DNA of 64,000 nucleotides from Zoroaster sp. YZ-2022 (taxonomy: Eukaryota; Echinodermata; Asteroidea; Forcipulatida; Zoroasteridae), in NCBI GenBank assembly GCA_029582265.1, contig CM055817.1, forward strand, positions 57,606,340 to 57,670,339. Direction: 5' to 3'. A program made the position numbers and the translations under genes. Of the stretch, positions 55,145 through 64,000 are shown piece after piece. The stretch's first letter is position 1. Every line of letters starts with the position of its first letter. The notes below the pieces were generated by a model that was given only the letters and a program-made list of their open reading frames with translations, was not told where the DNA came from and did no database searches.

Positions 55145-56370
55145 TCATATACATAATTGACACATTTATCTCGAATTAGCCGCGACACCTCGCTGTAATC
55201 ATGTAGTACATGTGAAGGGAAATGTATGGTGAAACGTATAGGCTCAAATGTACACTGTAGGCCTAAAGATTGACACTTTATTGAAGATGTTTAGACGTAT
55301 TTAATTCATTAATATAAGTTGCTGATTGAATAAAATAAATGAAAAACAAGTGATAACATGATGGGAGGTAAATAAATGACTATTGAAGACCAGAAACTCA
55401 CAAACAAATCCAAGTATGACGTTAACGCTTCACAAATTGTGTAGTGCGTCATTGTTTTTTGTTGGTGTCCGCATCTGAATTCAATGTTATTTACAAAACA
55501 GGGAACCAGGTAGTTTTTCATCAATTCGGTCCAAGAAATTATGGGGTTGTGTGTGGAAAGTATAGAAAGAAGCGATTGAGGTTTTAATTTTGTTTAATCT
55601 GAAAATTATCAATCTAGCGTAGGTAACATGTATTTAGAGTGGTTCATTTCAATATTTGTACGAAAATTTGCAGACGGTTGAAGCTGTTACACGCGGGACA
55701 ATTCATTTTTCTCCCAGGAAACTAGTAATTGCTGCTTCTTAGTTATTCGGTCGCTGTTAATTGTCACAAACAATACATTTGTTAAAATCACGGACTCCAG
55801 TGTATTACAACGTTGTGCATGAAATCCTTACTAATTCTGTGTTGACAACTCTGACAACGCTTGCATAGGTGATGTAAGGAGAATTTAAACATTACGTTAA
55901 ATGAAATATTTTAAAATTCCCTTTTTACGGAGTAAAACATTTTAAAAAAAACATGTACCCTTTAATGATTACACACATAATAAACATAATTTGAGTCAAA
56001 ATAGCTATTCGGTTTTGTTTTACGAAAAATTTGCGATAATTTGTTCAACACTTTACAAATTCTTAATACAATTAACAATGTCGCTATAACCTCGTTTCAA
56101 GCCGCTTGTATAAATTATTTTGAATATTAATGCAATGCCTTTACCAGTAATAGCCCACTCTTCCACTACGACGGATTGTGTTGAAGACTAGACATGTAGC
56201 GTACACTTTACAGTACAAGGCACATCGTACAGTATACACTATTATTATGTATTACGATAGATATAAAATTATGACGGCATTTTTTTTCCCGTCACAAAGT
56301 ATTCGGCTGCCGTGGCCGGATTGACCAGAAAAATACATGTAATAAAACAACCTAAAATACATGATGACTT
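55145..56370. other. hAT interior without recognised coding sequence
   Basis: AT-rich. I found no recognisable transposase residues or a frame longer than about 70 codons. Probably eroded or non-autonomous filler. Confidence 0.4.
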
Positions 56371-56568
56371 GCAATGTCGACAAGTCAAATTTACTCAAGT
56401 CAAGTCAAGTCACAAGTCATTTTTGTCCAAGTCAAGTCAAGTCCCAAGTCATTTTTGTCCAAGTCAAGTCAAGTCGCAAGTCACAAAAATTGGCGACTCG
56501 AGTCAGACTCGAGTCCGAGTCACCGACTCGAGTCAACAACACTGGATATTTGAACATGTGCTTTGTAT

Positions 56569-57387
56569 TTAAAGGGGCAGTATCATCACAATCAGAGCAG
56601 ACTTTCAACAGGGCATGGAATCGGTGACCTAGTTTAACCAGTTGACATTGGGAATATTTATTTTTTTCCGGTCCCCCGTGCGGGTTTATTTTCAGTGAAA
56701 AATCTGAAAAAATTTCTAGCCATTAATAATTTTTGTTGTCAATGAAACTAAGTTCGGACAACCAAATAAACACCTTTACTCATTGACATTTCGAGAATTA
56801 ATTGGCTAGTTTTTTAATTACGGTTGTGTTTGTTCAGCACAATTAGACCGTTGGCAAGCCCCGATGCAACGGCCTATTAGTGACCAGCGCCCGGTCGAAA
56901 AGACGGCATACCTGGAGAGAGATCGAAGGCCTCGTAAACAATGGTTATAAATCTGTCTTTAAAAATGCTTGGCTGGTACATCAAAGGAACAGGTCTTGGA
57001 TAAAGGGTTTAGGCAAAAATCAACAAAAAGAGTGAACTCATTCAGTATTTGCAGTGCATTTTGTCCGGGGCCACCGAACCGTGACCCCATGGACTCCGAG
57101 AAACGATTGCGTGTATACACGTCAGCCGCCACGACGGCACGCCACGTGTGCCGTGTTGACAAGTCTCCCAGTGACACACACAAAAATCGGAATGCGTGTT
57201 TAGACGCTCTCCGATCCGCTGTACAAAAAAAAATTGCGTGTATACACGGCATCCGAAGCGAACTGGTTAAGATGAACACAGTGACTGAATATTAATTACT
57301 GGCTCATTTATGCAGCAGCACTGAGTTAATCTAAAACTAGCACTCTGATTCCATGTCCTGTTGATCATGACGATACTGTCCCTTTAA
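56569..57387 (-). mobile_element. T2-like MITE interrupted by element G
   Basis: Left part 56569-56637 ('aaaggggcagtatcatcaca'... 'gacctagtttaa'), right part 57267-57387 ('ttaagatgaacacagtgac'... 'gatactgtccctttaa'). The join reconstitutes the normal T2 word seen at 4165 and 20547. Confidence 0.87.
56634..57270 (-). mobile_element. TTAA element G, 637-bp copy with target duplication
   Basis: TTAACCAGTTGACATTGGG at the left; the complement of the G start ('gcgtgtatacacggc', 'cgaagcgaactggttaa') at the right. The left 350 bp are unlike other G copies ('ccccgtgcgggtttattttc'), so this is the longest version and may preserve more of a progenitor. TTAA lies at both ends within a T2 MITE. Confidence 0.87.
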
Positions 57388-57669
57388 GACAACTTGATGT
57401 CAGTGAATTAAACTAATGATTTACTATGACGTCAAGTGGTAATTAAATGCTTTGAACTTCATCTAATCATACATGATGTATCCTATCAACAATATATCAT
57501 CGATGATAGCTCACTATCTTTTTCTGTCAAGTCATTGTTAAGTAATAGTTTTGTCTTCTTCAAGGCTGTCGAAGTATCTGCTCTAGGCACATCATAGCGC
57601 CCTCTTGTGCTGAAAATGCACCCACTTGATAAGACACATCAACCAAACAGCAAGTACATGTACAATATA
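57388..57669. other. Unassigned spacer
   Basis: Nothing recognised apart from TACATGTA-type palindromes. Confidence 0.3.
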
Positions 57670-58490
57670 AGTAAGGCCTATCAGGCCTGAGATTTCTCAG
57701 TATTTTTTCTGATTTCAGAAGTAGCCTGTATTGTGTCCAAACCTCAAGTTTCTTGTTTGTGGTGATGTGGAGTCTGTAAATCCTCCAAAATTAAACATCC
57801 AGGAAGTTCAGGGTGCTTTGTCCTCTAAACCAAAGGGAGACCCAGGCCTGCTACCCACAGGAGGTTCAGGGTGCTTTGTCCTCTAAACCAAAGGGAGACC
57901 CAGGCCTGCTACCCACAGGAGGTTCAGGGGGCTTTGTCCTCTAGACCAAAGGGAGACCCAGGCCCGCTACCCACAGGAGGTTCAGGGGCTTAATTTGTCC
58001 TCTAAACCAAAGGGAGACCCAGGCCTGCTACCCACAGGAGGTTCAGGGGCTTTGTCCTCTAGACCAAAGGGACACCCAGGCCTGCTACCCACAGGAGGTT
58101 CAGGGGGCTTTGTCCTCTAGACCAAAGGGACACCTAGGCCCGCTACCCACAGGAGGTTCAGGGTGCTTTGTCCTCTAGACCAAAGGGAGACCCAGGCATG
58201 CTACCCACAGGAGGTTCAGGGGGCTTTGTCCTCTAGACCAAAGGGACACCTAGGCCCGCTACCCACAGGAGGTTCAGGGTGCTTTGTCCTCTAGACCAAA
58301 GGGAGACCCAGGCCCGCTACCCACAGGAGGTTCAGGGTGCTTTGTCCTCTAGACCAAAGGGAGACCCAGGCCCGCTACCCACAGGAGGTTCAGGGTGCTT
58401 TGTCCTCTAGACCAAAGGGAGACCCAGGCCCGCTACCCATTTTCAGGATTTTTTTACTCTCGTCAAATCACACCCATGAAAAATACAGAA
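57670..58490 (+). mobile_element. P-family element with 58-bp array (11 units)
   Basis: Leader 'gcctgagatttctcagtatt' and 'tagcctgtattgtgtccaaa', array 57797-58440, then 'cattttcaggatttttttac' and 'gtcaaatcacacccatga'. Units differ by recurring variants ('agggtgctttg', 'gggacacc'), some alternating, which suggests amplification of multi-unit blocks. Confidence 0.9.
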
Positions 58491-58857
58491 ACATTTATAA
58501 AGTACGTAACAGTGCTCAATTGAATATTGAAGGTTTAGCTTTCATAGGCAATGGTCTTTCTTCAAAGCCAGGGCTCAAGTATACTATAAATCAAAACATT
58601 AGCCTTTGCAAACTTCTTACATGTACCATCCAAAATTAGTTCTCTTTTAAATGCAGAACTAGCAGCTTAGTAATGTTCCTTCTTCAGAGCTGGGCTCAAG
58701 TATATTATAAATAAAAAAAGTAGCTTTTGCAAACTGCTTTTAAATACATGTAGAAGTAAGTGGTCTGAGGTTTGACCCTAGAGTCTTTCATATACATATA
58801 CACGTACATGTGTAGGTTACAAACAGATGGCCGAAAGCCAGTGATCTCTGGATAAGA
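58491..58857. other. Short diverged duplication
   Basis: 'ctttcttcaaagccagggctcaagtatac' type sequence at 58555 recurs diverged at 58677 ('ccttcttcagagctgggctc'), about 120 bp apart. Otherwise nothing recognised. Confidence 0.4.
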
Positions 58858-59010
58858 CCCCTAGAGGATCCTAGCAACCCCGCATCATCTTTCTCTTCCA
58901 GTTGCTAAGGAACATTGAGTGAATTAGAAAGGGTTGGTGGGCATTGTATGGGTGTTATTCCATGTATCATCATACATGGATTTAAAGGAAGTGGGCACAT
59001 CTTAGGCCAA
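58858..59010 (+). repeat. Inverted partner of 44515-44668
   Basis: Near-exact complement of 44515-44668, immediately followed by the R element as there. The two loci are therefore copies of one larger segment about 14 kb apart, in opposite orientation. Confidence 0.88.
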
Positions 59011-59480
59011 TAAAAAAAGTCATCAGTTTCTGGTCTGTGCACGCATCGCCTCAGACCCACGCATCGCCTCAGACCCACGCGTCAGCATCGCCTCAGACCC
59101 ACGCGTCAGCATCGCCTCAGACCCACGCGTCAGCATCGCCTCAGACCCACGCGTCAGCATCGCCTCAGACCCACGCGTCAGCATCGCCTCAGACCCACGC
59201 GTCAGCATCGCCTCAGACCCACGCGTCAGCATCGCCTCAGACCCACGCGTCAGCATCGCCTCAGACCCACGCGTCAGCATCGCCTCAGAACCACGCGTCA
59301 GCATCGCCTCAGACCCACGCGTCAGCATCGCCTCAGACCCACGCGTCAGCATCGCCTCAGACCCACACGTCAGCATTTTTATTTTTCTGATTTATTTTGT
59401 TATGAAACGATGTTCAATTGCAGCCAAAATCGCTTGGAATTCGATCTATAATGCCGACCTATAACTAGAAACCAGAGACT
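59010..59480 (+). mobile_element. R-family element with 14-unit 24-bp array
   Basis: 'ggccaataaaaaaagtcatc', array 59045-59375, then 'tatgaaacgatgttcaattg', a deletion relative to 26128, and 'actagaaaccagagacttta'. Unit 'cgcctcagacccacgcgtca' + 'gcat', with one variant ('cagaaccac') at 59287. Open frames on both strands are by-products. Confidence 0.9.
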
Positions 59481-59931
59481 TTATTTTTAGCATAAAATAC
59501 ACTTACATCAACTGAATAAATGCTAAATGCAACCATGCATATTTCCCTAGAAACATGTGCCCTCAACCATTCATGCATGGAGCAGATAGACATTCTTACA
59601 TTCCATGTTTCAATTGGTGGAACAGTGTGCATGATGCGTGGTACCAAGCACATTTATCACCGATGAGCACGGGTAGTTTCTCTCTAGATAATATTTGTCT
59701 TCAAGATGTATCACTCATGTTTTTCACTGTTCTACCAAATTCAGGTCTGTGATTTCTCAGGATTTTTCCTGATTTCAGGATTTTTTTACAAATTTCCTTT
59801 TGCCTCACAATTTTCTTGAAAGAAGAGAAGTAGCCACCAAGGAAAGAAAGAAGTAGCCTGTATTGTGTCCAAACCTCTAGTTTCTTATTTGTGTGGGGAT
59901 GTGGAGAGTCTGTAAATCCTCTAATATTATA

Positions 59932-61420
59932 CACTCACTGGCCATAAGTATTGCAACATCCCCAAAGTTCAGTTTGGAGAACTGTGTTACAATAATTTAT
60001 TTTATTTTATTTACACTACTTAAGACTTCTTGAAAGTGCCTGTGTTTTGAAGCAGGGTTGTCACCAGACCAAATTGAGTGCCAGCTAATTTTATCGATTG
60101 CGAGCGTAGTGAGCGGAGCGAACGGAGCGCAGCTCCTCACGGCCGCAGGTCCAGGAGCCCGCTTAAGGGCCCCTGGTGCGGTCCAGGGGCAATGCCCCGG
60201 TGGGGGTCGCGGGGGCGAAGCCCCCCGAAGCTCATGGGTTTTAGCTTTTAAAAATGGATTTGGAGGGCTCACCTTTCACATAATTTGTTGTATAATAGTA
60301 TGATATTTTCATAGTATTATACAAGAATTTATGATGTGAAGGAGTGCCCTCCAATGCAATTGACAACAATGTTGGCTCAGAAAAACTGAAACTTCTGTAT
60401 GGCCTACTACATGTAGGTGTCCACTTTTCGCTATTAAACTTAGATGCCAGCTTCTGTTTTTTTGATGAGGTGGTAACACTTGAGCAACCGGGGCCGTCAG
60501 GCATAGCAGCTCCGAGTTTTTGGCCTAAACCACAGTGGTCAAGACTCGGTAGCGTGATCAGTTCCGGTCAGTTGTACCGAACACGAAGATGTGGTCGCAG
60601 AAGAATGTCTCGAATTTGCGGCCTCGCTTGACCCGGCTGCCGTGTCTATCACTGCCGGCCCCTTGCGTTTAGTGGCCGAGAGAAAAAGCTGGTGATACTT
60701 TTCTGCGAGTGCGACATAATTATTTTGATCAAAACACTTCCAAAAAACGTTCACAAAACTTTTCATGAATGGGCGGAGGGACGACGTGAATAATTTTCCT
60801 TTGCTGAGCACATCGCGGGAAAGCTAGACGCTTACAGTCACGCTTATCCAACCTGAAATTTACGTACATCGACATTACGAAGCACGTCGCATCATTTGCA
60901 CGCGGTAGAGACTAGTGGCATTAGCTCATCGTGCAGGCGCAAACAACCAATTATAATGGGGATTCCCAGGTCTTTTCCCTGACGTCATAAATAAATGCTA
61001 ATTAGTGTATTTGTTTGTACCGCTACAAACTGAGATTTATTTTATAATATCATACGATGTTTTAATTGATCTATAGACTAAAGTCCTCAAAATAGTGGCA
61101 AATAACTCAAAGAAATGAAGAATACATGAATTTTTAAAAACTTTTATTACTGTTTAATGAAATATTCACACATTTTTTGTGCCGGTCGGTAAGACATCAA
61201 TTTGCGTTTGGTGCCGGTCGGCCAGAGGGAGTGCCGGTTAGACCCGACCGGCGCCGACCGGCGTAGCTACAACCCTGTTTTGAAGTCAATGTTCTTTTTT
61301 ACTGTTCTTGCTCGGAAATTATGTAATACACGATCGATGAAATCGGATTAAATGATCATCTCACCTTTTACTTGTAAAGTGCTATTTTGAGCATGTTGCA
61401 ATACTTTTGGCCAGTGAGTG
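59932..61420. mobile_element. Mariner-like MITE, TA target, carrying a hAT insertion
   Basis: CACTCACTGGCCATAAGTAT at the left and ATACTTTTGGCCAGTGAGTG at the right, each flanked by TA (59930-59931, 61421-61422). The inverted repeat continues with 'tgcaacat'/'atgttgca'. Without the nested hAT it is about 256 bp, so it is non-autonomous. Confidence 0.88.
60053..61277. mobile_element. hAT-like element, 1225 bp, 8-bp target duplication
   Basis: CAGGGTTGTCACCAGACC at the left, 'gcgtagctacaaccctg' at the right. TTTTGAAG is on both sides (60045-60052, 61278-61285). The interior 60090-60240 and 60480-60840 is rich in G+C and CpG. On the minus strand, open segments at 60539-60811 and 60241-60504 are in different frames and resemble no transposase I recognise. 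'gaccggcgccgaccggcg' at the right end is an internal repeat. Confidence 0.88.
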
Positions 61421-61423
61421 TAC

Positions 61424-62350
61424 ATCCAGGAGGTTGAGGGGGCTTTGTCCTCTAGACCAAAGGGAGACCCAGGCCCGCTACCCACAGGAGGTTGAGGGGG
61501 CTTTGTCCTCTAGACCAAAGGGAGACCCAGGCCCGCTACCCACAGGAGGTTGAGGGGGCTTTGTCCTCTAGACCAAAGGGAGACCCAGGCCCGCTACCCA
61601 CAGGAGGTTGAGGGGGCTTTGTCCTCTAGACCAAAGGGAGACCCAGGCCCGCTACCCACAGGAGGTTGAGGGGGCTTTGTCCTCTAGACCAAAGGGAGAC
61701 CCAGGCCCGCTACCCACAGGAGGTTCAGGGGGCTTTGTTCTCTAGACCAAAGGGAGACCCAGGCCCGCTACCCACAGGAGGTTCAGGGGCTTTGTCCTCT
61801 AGACCAAAGGGAGACCCAGGCCCGCTACCCACAGGAGGTTCAGGGGCTTTGTCCTCTAGACCAAAGGGAGACCCAGGCCCGCTACCCACAGGAGGTTCAG
61901 AGGGGCTTTGTCCTCTAGACCAAAGGGAGACCCAGGCCCGCTACCCACAGGAGGTTCAGGGGGCTTTGTCCTCTAGACCAAAGGGAGACCCAGGCCCGCT
62001 ACCCACAGGAGGTTCAGGGGGCTTTGTCCTCTAGACCAAAGGGAGACCCAGGCCCGCTACCCACAGGAGGTTGAGGGGGCTTTGTCCTCTAGACCAAAGG
62101 GAGACCCAGGCCCGCTACCCACAGGAGGTTGAGGGGGCTTTGTCCTCTAGACCAAAGGGAGACCCAGGCCCGCTACCCACAGGAGGTTGAGGGGGCTTTG
62201 TCCTCTAGACCAAAGGGAGACCCAGGCCCGCTACCCACAGGAGGTTGAGGGGGCTTTGTCCTCTAGACCAAAGGGAGACCCAGGTCCCCACGGGAGGTTG
62301 AGGGGGCTTTGTCCTCTAGACCAAAGGGAGACCCAGGCCTACTACCCATT
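61424..62350 (+). repeat. P-family 58-bp array, about 16 units
   Basis: Same unit as at 36985 and 57797. Most units are exactly 58 bp; a few have lost two G's ('ggttcaggggctttg') or gained 'ag' ('cagaggggct'), and the penultimate is shortened ('caggtccccacgggagg'). Homogeneity is high. Confidence 0.95.
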
Positions 62351-62390
62351 TTTCAGAATTTTTTACTTTCGTCAAATCACACCCCTGCAA

Positions 62391-62616
62391 AACAGGGTGT
62401 TACTTTTTGATTTGTTTTTTTGTTACTTTTGATTATATCTGTTGAGAAAGGAAATTAAACTATTTGAAGATCGATATTTGAATTTACCATTAATATGCAG
62501 CAGTGTCTCCCAAAGTCTGGCATTCTCCTGAAGACAATCAAATTATACTCATCAAAACATCGAGTTGTATCCACCATATTTTTTCAAAACAAAATTATTA
62601 CTCAAAAAGAGAATTT
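62391..62616. other. Unassigned AT-rich spacer
   Basis: No array, terminus or exon recognised. Confidence 0.3.
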
Positions 62617-62650
62617 ACACACGGTGTCACCGCAAACAGTCTTTACTTAA
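62617..62650 (+). mobile_element. Penelope-like terminus fragment
   Basis: 'acacggtgtcaccgcaaaca' followed by 'gtctttactta': half of the 64-bp unit of 51181, here single copy. Confidence 0.6.
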
Positions 62651-62659
62651 ATTTGGAGT

Positions 62660-62982
62660 TGTTGAACAGTCGGACTCAAGTTCTAGTGGCTGAGTCATAA
62701 GAATATAGGTTCGAATCCTGATTGTGGTACTTCTGTCCTTGAGCAAGACACTTAACCCTAGTATAAATGGGGACCTGTGAGGGTACAGATGGTAATTGTG
62801 TTTTATTTATAGTTTGTTGAGCATCTAACAGGCTGCCGGGGGCCGGTGTATACTTCTCAGGAAGTTGAGAATGATCTAGGAATGATTTGAAGTAGCCAGA
62901 AGACAGGGATAATAATGTAATATAGCCTTGAGCATCACATCATGATCGAGTTGGCGCCAAAAATCCACCATTATTATTAGTA
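62660..62982 (+). mobile_element. tRNA-derived SINE, degraded
   Basis: The B box 'ggttcgaatcc' (62709-62719) is intact; the A box region is eroded. It keeps 'cttgagcaagacacttaa', 'ggacctgtgagggtac' and 'ttctcaggaagttgagaatg', ending in 'aaatccaccattattatta'. Confidence 0.8.
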
Positions 62983-63304
62983 GCAGTAGTGGTTGTATGG
63001 TGACTGATGGTAAGTAACTGGTTTGTCATCATGAAAAAAACCTGCCTTAATTTCAAGTGTAAGAAAATACAAATTAGATTTTCCATTTTTCTGACACATT
63101 TCACAGAAGTAGGGCTTACAAATAGTCAATCTCAATTCTCAAGTCAGAAATCCTCTGAAGAGTTTAATTGACTCAGACCCACATAGACCCACATGATATT
63201 TGCTATTTTCGGACGCTTTTGAGAATGCTATGGTTGAAACATAAGTATCATGAGTAAATCATAATGTGACTGAAGTTGAATTATATTTCAAATGTTAAAT
63301 TGAA
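62983..63304. other. Unassigned spacer
   Basis: Nothing recognised. Confidence 0.3.
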
Positions 63305-63668
63305 TTAACTAGTTCGCGTCGGAGGCCGTGTATACACGCAATTTTTTTTTGCACCGCAGATCGGAGAGCGTCTAAACACGCCATAGGAAACTCCGGAATA
63401 TTTGTATGCATGCTCAGTTGAGCCACGCGTGTACGGTGACTTGCTCGGAAGTGCCGGCCACCCGCTGTGGAATCGGAGAGCGTCTAAACACGCCATAGGA
63501 AACTCCGGAATATTTGTATGCATGCTCGGTTGAGCCACGCGTGTACGGTGACTTGCTCGGAAGTGCCGGCCACCCGCTGTGGAAGCTTCCATTAACGTGT
63601 GTGTGGGAAAAAGAAACCCGCCACAGGGGCCCAGAAAAACCTTTTTATTCCCGACGCGAACTGGTTAA
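63305..63668 (+). mobile_element. TTAA element G with internal 112-bp duplication
   Basis: TTAACTAGTTCGCGTCGGAG to CCGACGCGAACTGGTTAA. 'tcggagagcgtctaaacacg' starts two nearly identical 112-bp units at 63361 and 63473, absent as a duplication in the copies at 7833 and 14839. Confidence 0.87.
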
Positions 63669-64000
63669 GCCTTAGTATGGAGATAGCCAAGTCAAATTGC
63701 TTGCTGACAAATACACTCAATTGAACTCTAAATTTCAGCAGAATTTTAGACAAACTGTTATCAATAGAGGGGGCTATTGCAATTCACTGAAGATTTGTTT
63801 CCCATCAGTCCAGGACAGGTAAATGAAATGACCAGTAATCACCAAGCGAGGGCAGTATGTTGCAGTGATACTATCGCTTGTCCCAATTAGTAATTCTTTT
63901 TGTGAGGAATAAATTGGATACAATTTACTTTAGCCAGCTTGATACAATGTAGTATTTGAATAAATGTGTTATAATTATGTTGACATGAGAAAGTCAAGAA
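63669..64000. other. Unassigned window end
   Basis: No array, terminus or exon recognised. Confidence 0.3.

Larger units (their letters stand above)
59745..62390 (+). mobile_element. P-family element with mariner/hAT nest and 58-bp array
   Basis: Leader 59745-59931 ('gtgatttctcaggattttt', 'aagtagcctgtattgtgtcc', 'gtctgtaaatcctctaa'), interrupted by the mariner-like element. It resumes at 61421 'tacatccaggaggttg', goes through about 16 units (61424-62345) and ends 'cccatttttcagaatttttt' and 'gtcaaatcacacccctg'. The outer units read 'ggttgaggggg', the middle ones 'ggttcaggggg'. Confidence 0.9.

Noticed and set aside
61666..62432. Arginine/proline-rich repeat frames, also at 58337
   Set aside because: Products of the 58-bp P array; the frame shifts each unit because 58 is not divisible by three.

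Overview
This 64 kb window looks like a gene-poor, repeat-saturated stretch of a metazoan nuclear genome, most likely a marine deuterostome and perhaps an echinoderm. That is an inference from the style of the repeats: tRNA-derived SINEs with (ATT)n tails, T2-like MITEs, Penelope-like termini and very frequent TACATGTA palindromes. I found no convincing host exon, rRNA gene or functional tRNA gene. The only clear protein-coding relic is a 5'-truncated, frameshifted non-LTR reverse transcriptase at 8667-9299 (minus). Most long open frames are by-products of minisatellites.

The dominant content is short non-autonomous DNA elements, many nested. (1) T2-like MITEs begin TTAAAGGGA and end TCCCTTTAA. 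They lie near 276, 4145, 5203, 8187, 17815, 20499, 31454, 34107, 40510 and 56569. (2) A large set of TTAA-bounded elements begins TTAACCCT and ends AGGGTTAA. I label them by interior: B (6190, 17992, 23190, 34144, 35217, 46487, 48227), C1 (10075, 21653, 52925), C2 (10739, 40727), C3 (15728, 26830, 46099, 53510), C4 (34894), C5 (38198), D (4744, 25199) and K (16848). (3) A second TTAA set, G (7833, 14839, 56634, 63305), has TTAACCAGTTCGCG-type ends. (4) hAT-like elements include three with 8-bp target duplications (41957, 53953, 60053). Other families are a TA-bounded mariner-like element (59932), TA-bounded 235-bp MITEs (V: 4397, 28744, 29882), an AAGGCTGTG-ended family (E: 9376, 20355, 30138, 39449), families R and P described below, and several foldback elements. 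SINEs sit at 5269, 20624, 45326, 54480 and 62660, and Penelope-like termini with hammerhead-like cores at 13730 and 24140.

The recurring theme is internal tandem expansion. Elements of B, C1, C3, D, P and R occur with few or single internal units at some loci and as long minisatellites at others. Units are 44 bp in B, 106 bp in C1, 88 bp in C3, 42 bp in D, 58 bp in P and 24 bp in R. The window also contains uninserted versions of several target sequences, so TTAA target duplication can be read directly at 17992-18866 and 56634-57270, and nearly so at 38198-38518.

The most unusual observation concerns pairs of TTAACCCT elements (C2 with C5; D at 4744 with D at 25199). They share a layout and termini, but a short recurrent word has been swapped consistently, in both the forward and the complementary slots. 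This family of word-templated, array-bearing TTAA elements is my best candidate for an undescribed system. Coordinates of dispersed repeats are accurate to a few bases where termini are quoted and to tens of bases otherwise.
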